Shown here: in pieces, positions 50,351-60,319 of the stretch | Layout: each line of letters starts with the position of its first letter | Position numbering within the stretch: the first letter of the stretch is position 1 | NCBI RefSeq assembly: GCF_014656355.1 | Contig: NZ_BNCG01000003.1 | Location: 124,001 to 188,000 of the forward strand | From: Camelimonas fluminis | GTDB lineage: Bacteria > Pseudomonadota > Alphaproteobacteria > Rhizobiales > Beijerinckiaceae | Direction of reading: 5' to 3' | DNA length: 64,000 bases | Notes under the pieces: model-generated | The model's input: the letters and a program-made list of their open reading frames with translations, nothing else | Database searches by the model: none | Told to the model about the DNA's origin: nothing | Program-made: the position numbers and the translations under genes

Positions 50351-52312
50351 ATGACTGAAGCGTCGGACGCCCGCTCCGAAGAGCCCGATGGTCCAAGCCT
50401 GTTCCGGCGCCGGATGGCCGTCATCATGGCGGCCGACGTTGCCGGCTACTCGCGTCTGCTCGCGACCGGCGAAGAAGACGCCCTGAAGCTGTTCCACCAG
50501 TGCCGAAGCGTCTTCGACGCCGAAGTGGCGCGATACGGCGGCCGGATTTTCAATACCGCCGGTGATTCGGTCATGTCCGAATTTGCCTCGGCGGTGGAAG
50601 CGGTGCGGGCGGCCATCGCCATCCAGCATGCGCTCCAGGCCGTCAACCAGCCCTGGCCAGAGGACCGGCGCGTGCGCTTTCGCATCGGCGTTACGATCGG
50701 CGATGTCATTGAACGCGATGGCGATCTGCTCGGCGATGGCGTCAACATCGCCGCCCGCCTGGAGTCGGTCGCCCGCCCCGGCGGCGTGTGCGTGTCGCGG
50801 ATTGTCCACAACGCGGTGACAGGCAAAGTGTCAGCCTCCTTTCGAAGCATCGGTCCCCAGACGCTCAAGAATATTCCAGCGCCGGTCGAGGCGTTCACGG
50901 TGGCCTTCTCTGGAGAAGCCGACCAACGGCAGGCGTCCACGCCGGACGCGCGCCGGCCCGGCGGCGGCAAACGTTCCGACGGCCAGGACCGCCGCGCGCG
51001 CCGCCGGCGGCGCTGGCTGCGGATCCTCCTGATCATCCTGGCCTTTAGCGTCGTCGTGCCGACCGTGCGGCACGCCAAGCGTCTGCTGGAAACCCAGCTT
51101 GGCCTGAAACTGCCAGCGCCGCCGCCCGAGCAGACCGTCAAAACGCCGGCGCAACGGGCAATTGGAGCGCTCCCCGGTTCGGAACCGCCAGATGCGCCGG
51201 CCGGAGCGCGGGATCTCTACCAGAAAGGTCGCGCCCTCGAAGCCAGCGGAGATCTGGCTGGGGCGCGCACCGCCTATGTGGAAGCCGCCCGCGCCGGCGC
51301 GGGCTTTATGGATCCGCTCCTCCGCCTGGCTGCGCTGGTGCGATTGCAGGATGGCTCCTCCGTCGCCCGTGATCTGTTCGCTGACCTGAACACCGTGTCG
51401 CCGGACCCGGCGATCCGCATGGTCTACGCCCAGCAACTGGGCCAGGCGGAGCAAACCACGCGGCTCCGGCGGCTGCTTGATGAGAATCCATCGTTTGCGC
51501 CTGCATGGTATGCGCTTGCGCAAGCGCTCGGCGACACCCGCGCCGGCCGCGAAACGCTGACGCGGCTGCGCGCCGAGCACGCCGCTCTCGACCAGTTCCT
51601 CACGGCGAACAAATCCGGCGCGCTGAAGCGGTTTTTCATCGATCCCGCTGCGCTTCAGGAGTGGGTGGAGCGCGCCAGACGTCGCGTTGCGGAAATCGAC
51701 GCCGCCTTCGCCAGCCGTCAGACCCGGCCGTCGCTGACCTTTCAGGCCGGTTCGAGCCACTGGACAGTGAATATCGCCCTGCCCGAGGACGCCACGGCGG
51801 TGCAATATCGCCTGGGCGACCGGGGCGGGTTCTCACGCGCCGAACTCAACCTGTCAGGCGATGGCAAAACAACCCGCGCCGCCACCTTCGCCATCCCGTC
51901 GCGGGCCGGCAAAACCAACATCTATGTCAGCTATGTTGATACGGCAGGCCTGACAGCAGGCCCGTTCGTCTACCGGTTCGACTCCACGGAACTGAACAGT
52001 GAACGGCAGCGCAGCATCCTGATGACGACCTCGGGTTCGTGGCTGACATGGGCGACGGACCGGGACGAAATCTATTTTCCGTATCTGCTCACCTACCGCT
52101 GCGCGATCCGCAGCGCCCATGTCGGTTTCGATGGCGCCGATCCTGACATCGCTTTGCCCCTGTCAACGGAGGGCTGCGATGACAACGCCCCGCCGCCGCC
52201 TGGCGCCCAGAACAGCCTGCCTGCCCCCCATGATGCGCGCAGCGTTTCGGTGAAGCTGGTGCTCCAGAACGGCGAGACGCCGCCGCCAGTGACGATTTCC
52301 CGCGAGCCCTGA
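50351..52312 (+). CDS. Class III adenylate/guanylate cyclase with C-terminal extracytoplasmic TPR-like and beta domains
   Basis: About 653 aa. The catalytic domain is N-terminal (residues about 15-185): metal aspartates in MAADVAGYSRL and TAGDSVMSEF, and the transition-state Asn/Arg in GDGVNIAARLE. Where most adenylate cyclases have a base-recognising lysine before TxGD, this protein reads RIFNTAGDS, with Asn. After a basic stretch a single membrane helix (WLRILLIILAFSVVVPTV, near 224-242) is followed by a TPR-like helical region (about 280-420) and an unassigned beta-rich domain. If correctly read, the catalytic part is cytoplasmic and the sensor part periplasmic. ATG 50351 is preferred to GTG 50342. 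Confidence 0.82.
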   Translation: MTEASDARSEEPDGPSLFRRRMAVIMAADVAGYSRLLATGEEDALKLFHQCRSVFDAEVARYGGRIFNTAGDSVMSEFASAVEAVRAAIAIQHALQAVNQPWPEDRRVRFRIGVTIGDVIERDGDLLGDGVNIAARLESVARPGGVCVSRIVHNAVTGKVSASFRSIGPQTLKNIPAPVEAFTVAFSGEADQRQASTPDARRPGGGKRSDGQDRRARRRRRWLRILLIILAFSVVVPTVRHAKRLLETQLGLKLPAPPPEQTVKTPAQRAIGALPGSEPPDAPAGARDLYQKGRALEASGDLAGARTAYVEAARAGAGFMDPLLRLAALVRLQDGSSVARDLFADLNTVSPDPAIRMVYAQQLGQAEQTTRLRRLLDENPSFAPAWYALAQALGDTRAGRETLTRLRAEHAALDQFLTANKSGALKRFFIDPAALQEWVERARRRVAEIDAAFASRQTRPSLTFQAGSSHWTVNIALPEDATAVQYRLGDRGGFSRAELNLSGDGKTTRAATFAIPSRAGKTNIYVSYVDTAGLTAGPFVYRFDSTELNSERQRSILMTTSGSWLTWATDRDEIYFPYLLTYRCAIRSAHVGFDGADPDIALPLSTEGCDDNAPPPPGAQNSLPAPHDARSVSVKLVLQNGETPPPVTISREP

Positions 52313-52520
52313 AAAACGCGCCGCGCCCGGCCATCGGGCGGCGGCGCAGCGACCGGAACCCTGCGGGCATCATCGCAGGAGCGTCCGCGGGCGCCGCGCC
52401 AACGGCCCCTGGCCCGGCCCACAGGTTTTCAAAGCGCCTGACTGGCCATACAAGGGGTGTCGCGATCACAGACGTGTCCTGCAATGGCGTCGCGACCCGT
52501 TGCAAACAGCGCCGGACGGA

Positions 52521-54521
52521 ATGGCCCAGCCGACACCACACAGATACAGCCTGCAAATCGTTGTGGCGGTGACGTTCGTGGCCATCATTGCGCTGATTCT
52601 GGGCGGCCTCACCTGGTTCAACCACCGGAGCATGGCCCAGCTCGCCCACCGCGAGGCGCAGGAGCGTTTCACCGATCTGGCTCGCCAGATTCGCGACGAG
52701 GCGCGCGACCAGCTGGCAAGCGCCCATATTTTCCTGAAGACCATCGGAGAAACGGCGTCGCCGTCGCAACCCAATGACGACATGGGGCGACTGCTCGTCA
52801 CCCTGCTGCGCACGCTGCAGGAAACCACGCCTTCGGTGCTGGGCGTTCTGGCGGGCTGGCCGGATGGATCGCTGGTGCTCAGCCAGCGTCTGGTGAATGA
52901 CGCCGTGGCGCCTGGAGCCTCCTATGAAATCGTGATCAGCACGCCCGACAGCGGATCCGGGCAATTTCTCCGCCGATCGATTTTTCTGAACGCACAAGGT
53001 GAGGTTATCCGGCGCAATGCGCCCGTATTGTCGGACTATGACGCGCGCAAGCGCATCTGGTACCAGATGGCCGCCGAAAGCCGGCGACCGGTGACGCCGC
53101 CGCCGTATCGTTTCGCCACTTTTCCTGAAATCGGCGTTACCGTAGCGCAGCGCTCCGCCATCAATCCCGGCGTTGTCTTTGGCATCGACGTGCTGCTCTC
53201 CGACCTGGACGACGTACTGAGCCGGATGCGCACCCATCCACGCCAGGAACTGGCGCTGTTCACTGTTGATGGCGAACTCGCCGCCCATCCCGATGGCCGC
53301 AAATACCGGCAAGGGAACACGCCAACCGGTCCGCATGGTCTGCCCCTGATGTCGGCCCTGCCCTCGCCCCTGCTGCGGGCTATCGCCCAGGCCTATCAGC
53401 AGGACGGGAGGGCTGGCAGCCGCACCATCCACACCGGCAGCGAGGACTATCTGGTCAGATATGAGCCTGGCCTTGCTGACATCAGCATGGTGACGGCGAT
53501 CGCCATTCCGCAATCGGCGATCATGGGCGCGGCCAACGACATGGCCCGCCGGCTGCTGACCATGGGCTTTTTGGCGCTGCTCATCGCCCTGCCAATCGTG
53601 GCGCTGGCGGCGCGCAAGATCACCAGACCGCTCCAGACCCTCACCAGCGCCGTCAGCAGGATCGTCGCCTTCCAGGGCGACGGCGCCAGGCCGCCGCCGT
53701 CGCACATCACCGAGATCGATGCGCTCTCCGGGGCGGTGGGCGGCCTGCAACTGGCGATGAACAATTTCATGCGCTACGTGCCGAAGCAGATTGTGCGCGG
53801 CATCGTCAGGGATGGCGTCCAGCCCAGCCTGGGCGGCGTCCGCCAGCAGACCACGGTGGTTTTCTCGGATATCGCCAACTTCACCGGCATTGCCGAGCAG
53901 TTGCCGCCCGAGGCGCTGACCGGGCTGGTGTCGCGCTATTTCGCCGTCATCAGTAGCGCCCTGGTGGATTCGGGCGCCACCATCGACAAATTCATCGGCG
54001 ACAGCGTGATGGCGTTCTGGAACGCGCCCGATCCACAGCCGGACCACGTGGCCCGCGCCTGCAACGGCGTGCTCAACGCGGCGCAACGGCTTGAAGAGCT
54101 GAACGCCACCTTCCGCAGCGAGGGCCTGCCGGAACTGCACACCCGTTTCGGCGTGCATACCGGCGAGGCGGTGATCGGCCATGTCGGATCATTCGACCGC
54201 CTGAGCTATACCGTTTTGGGTCATACAGTGAACATCGCCTCCCGTCTTGAGGCGCTGAACAAGCAATTCGGCACGATGATCCTGGCCTCGGGCGCGGTGC
54301 GGGACGGCGCTGGCGACGGGTTCATTTTCCGGGACGTGGGCCTCGCGGGCGTGCGCGGCGCCAGCGAGCCCGTTGCGGCCTGTGAACTGGTCGGTCGTGC
54401 GGGACAGGCGCAGGCTCCTGACGCTGGCTCTGGCGCGCTTGCCTCCGGTATATCTGGGCATGTAAATCCCGATGTGGTCGCCCGGCCGGACGCCAGCCGC
54501 CCGGCTGGCGCCCCCGTGTGA
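52521..54521 (+). CDS. Membrane adenylate/guanylate cyclase with Cache-like sensor and HAMP domain
   Basis: About 666 aa. First membrane helix near residues 10-33, a long periplasmic part resembling a double Cache sensor (about 35-335), a second helix near 343-366, a HAMP segment (RKITRPLQTLTSAVSRIVAF) and a C-terminal class III cyclase domain (about 440-610) with FSDIANFTG, the lysine-bearing IDKFIGDSVMAFW and TVLGHTVNIASRLE. The key catalytic residues look complete. It senses an extracellular signal and makes a cyclic nucleotide. A TTG at 52500 is an alternative start. Confidence 0.88.
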   Translation: MAQPTPHRYSLQIVVAVTFVAIIALILGGLTWFNHRSMAQLAHREAQERFTDLARQIRDEARDQLASAHIFLKTIGETASPSQPNDDMGRLLVTLLRTLQETTPSVLGVLAGWPDGSLVLSQRLVNDAVAPGASYEIVISTPDSGSGQFLRRSIFLNAQGEVIRRNAPVLSDYDARKRIWYQMAAESRRPVTPPPYRFATFPEIGVTVAQRSAINPGVVFGIDVLLSDLDDVLSRMRTHPRQELALFTVDGELAAHPDGRKYRQGNTPTGPHGLPLMSALPSPLLRAIAQAYQQDGRAGSRTIHTGSEDYLVRYEPGLADISMVTAIAIPQSAIMGAANDMARRLLTMGFLALLIALPIVALAARKITRPLQTLTSAVSRIVAFQGDGARPPPSHITEIDALSGAVGGLQLAMNNFMRYVPKQIVRGIVRDGVQPSLGGVRQQTTVVFSDIANFTGIAEQLPPEALTGLVSRYFAVISSALVDSGATIDKFIGDSVMAFWNAPDPQPDHVARACNGVLNAAQRLEELNATFRSEGLPELHTRFGVHTGEAVIGHVGSFDRLSYTVLGHTVNIASRLEALNKQFGTMILASGAVRDGAGDGFIFRDVGLAGVRGASEPVAACELVGRAGQAQAPDAGSGALASGISGHVNPDVVARPDASRPAGAPV

Positions 54522-54695
54522 CGCGGGCCGTGTCACGCGAGCCTGGAGACCGCCTGGCCTGACGCAATCTGACGGACCCACGGGTCAATGCTGGCGTTCC
54601 CTTCCAGGCAAACGGAACGTGGCGGGCCGTTTTGGCGACGCGCGTTCTTCAGGCTGGAACACAAGCCTGACCTGAAGGCCCGGGGAGGAGTTGAC

Positions 54696-55187
54696 GTGGC
54701 GCAAATGCAGCAAGGCCAGCCCAGACGCGCGCGAACGTCCGACATCGAACGCGCCTGCAAGGAACGCGGCCTGCGCATGACCGGACAGCGGCGAACCATC
54801 GCGCAGGTCCTGGGCAACCTCGACGATCATCCGGACGTGGAGGAACTCCACCGGCGCGCGGCGCTGATCGATCCACGCATTTCGCTTTCCACCGTCTACC
54901 GCACCGTGCGCCTGCTTGAGGACGAGGGCATTCTGGCCCGGCATGAGTTCGGCGATGGCCGCGCCCGCTACGAACGGGCCGAGCGCCAGCATCACGACCA
55001 TCTGATCGACGTGCGCACTGGAGCGGTGATCGAGTTCCAGTCAGAAGAAATCGAACGCCTGCAGGCCGAAATCGCGCGCAAGCTGGGCTACCGGCTGGTG
55101 CGGCACCGGCTGGAGCTGTATGGCGTGCCGCTTGGCGATTCCGACCCGGTGGATGGCGGGACGCCCGACGACGACGCGACGGGCTGA
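54696..55187 (+). CDS. fur: Fur family transcriptional regulator (Fur/Mur type)
   Basis: About 163 aa. Winged helix with RMTGQRRTIAQVL and SLSTVYRTVRLLEDEGIL; metal ligands in HEFGDGRARYERAERQHHDHLIDVRTG. The two CxxC pairs of Zur and E. coli Fur are absent, as in alphaproteobacterial Fur/Mur, which in rhizobia responds to manganese rather than iron. The GTG at 54696 follows GGGGAGGAG at good spacing; an ATG at 54705 is possible. First gene of the conserved block before miaB. Confidence 0.88.
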   Translation: MAQMQQGQPRRARTSDIERACKERGLRMTGQRRTIAQVLGNLDDHPDVEELHRRAALIDPRISLSTVYRTVRLLEDEGILARHEFGDGRARYERAERQHHDHLIDVRTGAVIEFQSEEIERLQAEIARKLGYRLVRHRLELYGVPLGDSDPVDGGTPDDDATG

Positions 55188-55189
55188 TC

Positions 55190-55981
55190 ATGGGAAACCT
55201 GCGGGGCAATCTGCGCGCCTGGAGCCGCATCGCCGCCCTGACCGCCATCACGCTGGTCGGCGTCCCGGTGCAATGGGCGGCGCTGCGCGTCGGCGCGCGC
55301 CCGGTCTACCAGCGTTTGCCGGTGCTGTTTCACCGGCTGGTCTGCCGGATCATCGGCGTGCGCGTTCAGGTCCAGGGCAAGCCGCCGCGCGGCCAGCCGA
55401 CCCTGCTGGTCTCCAATCACGTTTCCTGGGCGGACATCACCGCCATTGCCAGCGTGACGCCCCTGTCATTCATCGCCAAATCCGAGGTGGGGGGCTGGCC
55501 GGTTTTCGGCACGTTCGCCCGCCTGCAACGTTCGGTGTTCGTCGACCGCGCACGGCGCTCCGCCACGGCGGAGGTTAACGGCGCCATTGCCAGGCGGCTG
55601 GCCGACAACGAAGCCATGGTGCTGTTCGCCGAAGGCACCACCGGCGAAGGCATGCGGGTATTGCCGTTCCGTTCGGCGCTGGTGGGCGCGGTGAAGGACG
55701 CGGCCGGCGGGCAGCCGGTGCGCTTGCAGCCCATGTGCATATGCTATGTGGCGCGCAACGGGCTGCCGCTGGGACGCGACGGCCTGCCGCGCATCGCGTG
55801 GTATGGCGACATGGACCTGGCGCCGCATCTGATGGATCTGCTGCGCAGCGGCGACCGCTATGAAGCGGTGATTTCGTTCGGCGAACCTGTGACCGGGGAT
55901 GACGTCAATCGCAAGGTCGCCACCCGCATGGCGGAGGATTTTGCCCGCGCCTCTGTGCGCCGGTTGCGGCGATCGTCATGA
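55190..55981 (+). CDS. PlsC-family acyltransferase, OlsA-like (1-acyl-glycerol-3-phosphate / lyso-ornithine lipid O-acyltransferase)
   Basis: About 263 aa, one N-terminal membrane segment. Motif I is NHVSWAD (H-x4-D) and motif III FAEGTTGEG, a variant of FPEGTRS. In Sinorhizobium the gene directly upstream of miaB is olsA, which adds the second acyl chain to lyso-ornithine lipid; the same position here, plus the presence of olsB at 2.5 kb, supports OlsA. PlsC activity on lysophosphatidate cannot be excluded. Two bases after fur. Confidence 0.85.
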   Translation: MGNLRGNLRAWSRIAALTAITLVGVPVQWAALRVGARPVYQRLPVLFHRLVCRIIGVRVQVQGKPPRGQPTLLVSNHVSWADITAIASVTPLSFIAKSEVGGWPVFGTFARLQRSVFVDRARRSATAEVNGAIARRLADNEAMVLFAEGTTGEGMRVLPFRSALVGAVKDAAGGQPVRLQPMCICYVARNGLPLGRDGLPRIAWYGDMDLAPHLMDLLRSGDRYEAVISFGEPVTGDDVNRKVATRMAEDFARASVRRLRRSS

Positions 55982-56222
55982 ACCTGGCGACGGCCCGATC
56001 GCGCCGTCGTATTTGTTTCACGCGAAGCCGTATGCTTGGCCGCGGGATGCGGCGTGAGGCCCTGTGCCAACTGCTTCGAAATGCGATAGAGTGCCGTCTT
56101 CGCGCGTTCTTCGCCCGTCCGAAGACGCCGCCTCCGTATCGACGAGGGCGCGGCCACGAGTTCCTTCATGCAGTTCGCATGGCCTCATGGCGCGCCGGCT
56201 CAAGTGAAAGTGTCAGACCAAC

Positions 56223-57650
56223 GTGAAAAAGGTTCACGTCAAATCATACGGTTGCCAGATGAACGTCTACGACGCCGAGCGCATGGCGGACGTGCTGGCG
56301 GCTGAGGGGTATGTGGAGACCTCCAGCATCGATGACGCCGATCTGGTGATTCTCAACACCTGTCACATTCGTGAGAAGGCCGTCGAGAAGGTCTATTCCG
56401 AGCTTGGCCGCGTGCGTGAGAACAAGGCGGAGCGCGCCCGCGACGGCAAGGAGACGCGGGTGGTGGTGGCCGGTTGCGTCGCCCAGGCGGAAGGCGCCGA
56501 GATCATGCGTCGCGCCCCGGTGGTCGACGTGGTGGTTGGCCCACAAAGCTATCATCGCCTGCCGGAGCTGCTCGCCGCGAAAAGTCGTGATCAGGCAGTC
56601 GATACGGAATTTCCCGTCGAGGACAAGTTCCGCCAGTTGCCAGCCCGACGCATTGCGCCGCAACGCAATGTCTCGGCCTTCCTGACCATTCAGGAGGGCT
56701 GCGACAAGTTCTGCACCTTCTGCGTCGTGCCCTATACGCGGGGTGCGGAAAGCTCGCGCTCCGTCGAAGCGCTGATGAAGGAGGCGCGCCGGCTCGCCGG
56801 CCTCGGCGTCCGCGAGTTCACGCTGCTCGGCCAGAACGTCAATGCGTGGCATGGCGAAGGCCCGGACGGCAAAACCTGGACCCTGGGCCGGTTACTGCGC
56901 CATCTGGGGGAGATGGAAGGGGTGGAGCGCCTGCGCTACACCACCAGCCACCCGCGCGACATGGATGACGAACTGATCGCCGCCCATCGCGATCTGCCGC
57001 AGGTGATGCCCTATCTGCATCTGCCGGTGCAGGCTGGCTCCGACCGCATCCTTGCCGCCATGAACCGCCGCCACACCGCTGACGAATACCGGCGGATCAT
57101 CGACCGGGTTCGCGACGCCCGCCCGGATATTGCCCTGTCGTCGGATTTCATTGTCGGCTTCCCGGGTGAAACCGACGCCGACTTTGCCGAGACCATGCGC
57201 CTTGTCGATGACATTGGTTTCGCCAGCGCCTTCTCCTTCAAATACAGCCAGCGCCCCGGCACCCCGGCCGCCGGGCAGGCCGACCAGATACCCGAGCAGG
57301 TGAAAGCTGACCGGCTGGCGGAGCTGCAAGCGGCGCTGGAGCGCGATCGCGCTGCGTTCAACAAGGCCATGGCCGGCCGCGTCATTGACGTGCTGGTCGA
57401 GCGCCAGGGGCGCCAGCCGGGGCAGATGGCCGGTAAATCCCCCTATCTGCAGGGCGTGCATTTCGATGCGCCGGCCGACATCTTGGGCCGGATGGCGACC
57501 GTGGAAGTCATTGAGGCCAGCGCGGGCAGCCTGTTTGGCCGCTATCTGGGCCCGGCCCAATCATCTGCCTCTGGCCACGTCGCCGGAGCCTCCCAGGCGC
57601 CGGCGGAACAGCCTCTCTCCCCGCAGCAAAGGAACGCGAATGCCGCGTGA
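56223..57650 (+). CDS. miaB: tRNA-2-methylthio-N6-dimethylallyladenosine synthase MiaB
   Basis: About 475 aa radical SAM methylthiotransferase adding the 2-methylthio group to i6A37 of tRNA. N-terminal UPF0004 cysteines ([34 protein letters not shown]), the radical SAM cluster [15 protein letters not shown], and a C-terminal TRAM domain. GTG start at 56223. Overlaps phoH by 11 bases. The 241 bases before it show no gene. Confidence 0.95.
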   Translation: MKKVHVKSYGCQMNVYDAERMADVLAAEGYVETSSIDDADLVILNTCHIREKAVEKVYSELGRVRENKAERARDGKETRVVVAGCVAQAEGAEIMRRAPVVDVVVGPQSYHRLPELLAAKSRDQAVDTEFPVEDKFRQLPARRIAPQRNVSAFLTIQEGCDKFCTFCVVPYTRGAESSRSVEALMKEARRLAGLGVREFTLLGQNVNAWHGEGPDGKTWTLGRLLRHLGEMEGVERLRYTTSHPRDMDDELIAAHRDLPQVMPYLHLPVQAGSDRILAAMNRRHTADEYRRIIDRVRDARPDIALSSDFIVGFPGETDADFAETMRLVDDIGFASAFSFKYSQRPGTPAAGQADQIPEQVKADRLAELQAALERDRAAFNKAMAGRVIDVLVERQGRQPGQMAGKSPYLQGVHFDAPADILGRMATVEVIEASAGSLFGRYLGPAQSSASGHVAGASQAPAEQPLSPQQRNANAA

Positions 57651-58785
57651 CGAAGGCGAGCTCTCACCCGAACAGTTCCGCGGCGCCGGGTCGCTGGCAA
57701 AACCGGGCGGCCGTGGCGCACAGCCGACCCGTCACGCGCCGCCGCAGACTGAACTGGTGCTGACGCTGGATGACAATCGTCTGGCCAGCTTGGTGTTCGG
57801 CCAGTTCGACCAGCATCTGGCCCACATCGAGCGCCGGCTCGACGTGCTGGCGACGGCGCGGGGCAACCGGGTGGTCATTCATGGCGAACAGCCGGCGGCT
57901 GCCAAGGCCCGCCAGGTGATCCTCGCCCTCTATGAACGCGCCCGGGCCGGCGAGGCCGTCACACCTGGCGATATTGATGGCGTCATTCAGGAAATTGCCT
58001 TGCAGGGCAATCTCTTCCCGGGCGACGACAGCTCCGTCGCGCCCGGCAACTTCCGCCAGATCGTCACGCGCAAGCGTGGCGGCGTGCGGGCCCGGAACAA
58101 GGCGCAGGACGATTATCTGCGCACGCTGCAGACGAGTGAGCTGGTGATCGCCGAGGGGCCGGCCGGCACCGGCAAGACCTGGCTGGCTGTCGGACACGCC
58201 GTCTCGCTGCTCGAACAGGGGGTGGTGGAGCGGCTGGTGCTGTCGCGGCCGGCGGTGGAAGCGGGCGAGCGTCTTGGCTTCCTGCCCGGCGACATGCGCG
58301 AGAAGATCGATCCCTATCTGCGCCCGGTCTACGACGCGCTTTACGATTTCATGGAGGCGCGGACCGTCGAGCGCGGGCTCGCCACCGGCATGATTGAGAT
58401 CGCCCCCCTCGCCTTCATGCGCGGCCGCACCCTGACCCGCGCCGCCGTGCTGCTGGACGAGGCCCAGAACTGCACCACCATGCAGATGAAGATGTTTCTG
58501 ACCCGTCTCGGCGAAGGCTCACGGATGATCGTAACCGGCGATCCGTCGCAAATCGACCTGCCGCCTGGCCAGCAATCCGGTCTCATTCAGGCTTCGCGCA
58601 TTCTGCGCGGCGTCGAGGGCGTCGGCCATGTGCGATTCGCCGAGGGCGACGTGGTGCGCCACGACCTGGTGCGCCGGATCGTCGCCGCCTATGACGCCGA
58701 AACGCGCGCCATGGCCGAACGCGAGGTCGGCGCCGCCGCCAGGCCAGCCGGCAGACCCGCCACTCTCGCCGGAACCCGGGAATGA
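57640..58785 (+). CDS. PhoH family ATPase (PhoL/YbeZ type)
   Basis: About 381 aa. A KH-like N-terminal region, then Walker [14 protein letters not shown] near residue 175 and Walker [41 protein letters not shown] is typical of YbeZ/PhoL. Works with YbeY in RNA metabolism and phosphate starvation. ATG 57640 has AAAGGAAC upstream. The next gene starts in its stop codon (ATGA). Confidence 0.93.
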   Translation: MPRDEGELSPEQFRGAGSLAKPGGRGAQPTRHAPPQTELVLTLDDNRLASLVFGQFDQHLAHIERRLDVLATARGNRVVIHGEQPAAAKARQVILALYERARAGEAVTPGDIDGVIQEIALQGNLFPGDDSSVAPGNFRQIVTRKRGGVRARNKAQDDYLRTLQTSELVIAEGPAGTGKTWLAVGHAVSLLEQGVVERLVLSRPAVEAGERLGFLPGDMREKIDPYLRPVYDALYDFMEARTVERGLATGMIEIAPLAFMRGRTLTRAAVLLDEAQNCTTMQMKMFLTRLGEGSRMIVTGDPSQIDLPPGQQSGLIQASRILRGVEGVGHVRFAEGDVVRHDLVRRIVAAYDAETRAMAEREVGAAARPAGRPATLAGTRE

Positions 58786-59306
58786 GCGCTTCGCCCCTGA
58801 TTGACGTCGTGATTGAAAGCCCGCTGTGGCAGGCGCTGCGGGATGCGGAAGCGCTGGCCGGGCGGGCGGCGCTGGCGGCCGTCGCCGCCAGCGGCGTCGC
58901 CGTGATGGATGGCGCCGAACTGTCATTGATGCTGGCTGACGACGCGGCCGTGCAGGAACTGAACCGCACGTGGCGCGGCAAGGACAAGCCAACCAACGTG
59001 TTGTCATGGCCGGCGGCGGATCCGGACGATCTCGTCCGTTCGCCGCACTGCGGCGACATCGCCGTCGCTTACGAAACCCTTGTGCGCGAGGCCGCCGACG
59101 AGGGAAAAACAGTCGCGGACCACTTCACCCATCTGGTGGTTCATGGCGTGCTGCATCTGCTTGGCTACGACCATGAAACTGACGACGAGGCCGAGGAAAT
59201 GGAGACGCTGGAAACAGATGTTCTGGCGGGCCTCGGCGTCGCCGACCCCTATGGACCGGATGGTGCGGGCATGAGCAATGTGGCGGGGGAAGCGCTGGAG
59301 AGATGA
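58782..59306 (+). CDS. ybeY: Endoribonuclease YbeY
   Basis: 174 aa metal-dependent RNase needed for 16S rRNA 3'-end maturation and 70S quality control; in rhizobia it also affects small-RNA regulation. The zinc motif HGVLHLLGYDHE (H-x3-H-x5-H) is intact near residue 123, and GDIAVAYETL is family-specific. ATGA overlaps on both sides. Confidence 0.95.
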   Translation: MSASPLIDVVIESPLWQALRDAEALAGRAALAAVAASGVAVMDGAELSLMLADDAAVQELNRTWRGKDKPTNVLSWPAADPDDLVRSPHCGDIAVAYETLVREAADEGKTVADHFTHLVVHGVLHLLGYDHETDDEAEEMETLETDVLAGLGVADPYGPDGAGMSNVAGEALER

Positions 59307-60319
59307 GCGAGGACCGAAGTACGCGCCCAGGGCGCCAGCTCCAGTCAACCGGCAGGCAGGATGCTCCGGGATGGTTTGACCGCCTGCTGGCGCTGACCCG
59401 GCCGCGCAATGGAACGTCCGTGCGCCACGATCTGGAAGACGTTCTGGAGCATAGCGCGCCGACCGAGGAGTTTTCCGCGACGGAGCGATCGCTTGTCCGC
59501 AACGTCCTGGCGCTCCATGAGCGCCGCGTCGAAGACGCGATGATTCCGCGCGCCGATATTGTCGCGATTCGCGAGGACGCCCAGCTCGCCGATGTGCTCG
59601 ATCTCTTCCGGTCGGCCGGCCACTCACGTCTGCCGGTTTATGGCGAATCACTCGATGATCCGCGCGGCATGGTGCATATCCGTGATTTTCTTGATTATCT
59701 GGCGGGATGCACGCCCCGCGTCGTGATTGATGAAACCAGCTCCATGCCGAGTTTTTCCGGCGTCGACCTGTCGCTGCCGCTGAATGAAGCGGACATCCTG
59801 CGCCCGGTGCTGTTCGTGCCGCCGTCGATGCCCGCCATAGACCTGCTGGCGCGCATGCAGGCCAGCCGCACCCATATGGCTCTGGTCATTGATGAATATG
59901 GCGGCACCGACGGCATTGTCTCCATGGAGGACGTGGTGGAGCTGATCGTTGGCGATATTGAGGACGAGCATGATCACAATGCCGGTCCGATGATCGCTCC
60001 GGCCGGTGACAATGCGTTCGACGCCAACGCCCGCGCCGACTTGGAAGACGTGGCCCAGGCCCTGGGCGCGCCGCTGGTCGACGACACCCTGGCGGACGAG
60101 ATCGACACCATCGGTGGATTGGTGGCGCATCTCGCGGGGCGCGTTCCCGCTACCGGCGAACAGATCGAAGGCCCACATGGGCTGGTCTTCGAGGTGCTGG
60201 AAGCCGATCCACGCCGCCTGAAACGCATTCGTATCTTCCGGTCTTCGTCCACTGGCGGCGCGGCGTCCGACACCGGCGACCGGCGCGCGCCTCCGTCACG
60301 CGAACCTGACGCCAGATGA
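59303..60319 (+). CDS. CorC/HlyC family CBS-domain protein
   Basis: About 338 aa, no membrane domain. Two CBS domains (DAMIPRADIVAIREDAQLADVLDLF and MPAIDLLARMQASRTHMALVIDEYGGTDGIVSMED) and a C-terminal CorC_HlyC domain. It resembles the soluble CorC/YbeX type thought to support magnesium/cobalt efflux, in the same ybeZYX-lnt context as in E. coli. Confidence 0.92.
   Translation: MSEDRSTRPGRQLQSTGRQDAPGWFDRLLALTRPRNGTSVRHDLEDVLEHSAPTEEFSATERSLVRNVLALHERRVEDAMIPRADIVAIREDAQLADVLDLFRSAGHSRLPVYGESLDDPRGMVHIRDFLDYLAGCTPRVVIDETSSMPSFSGVDLSLPLNEADILRPVLFVPPSMPAIDLLARMQASRTHMALVIDEYGGTDGIVSMEDVVELIVGDIEDEHDHNAGPMIAPAGDNAFDANARADLEDVAQALGAPLVDDTLADEIDTIGGLVAHLAGRVPATGEQIEGPHGLVFEVLEADPRRLKRIRIFRSSSTGGAASDTGDRRAPPSREPDAR

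Noticed and set aside
55978-56226. 82-codon frame between the acyltransferase and miaB
   Set aside because: Arg-rich composition, no ribosome site, overlaps both neighbours; looks like random GC-rich coding.
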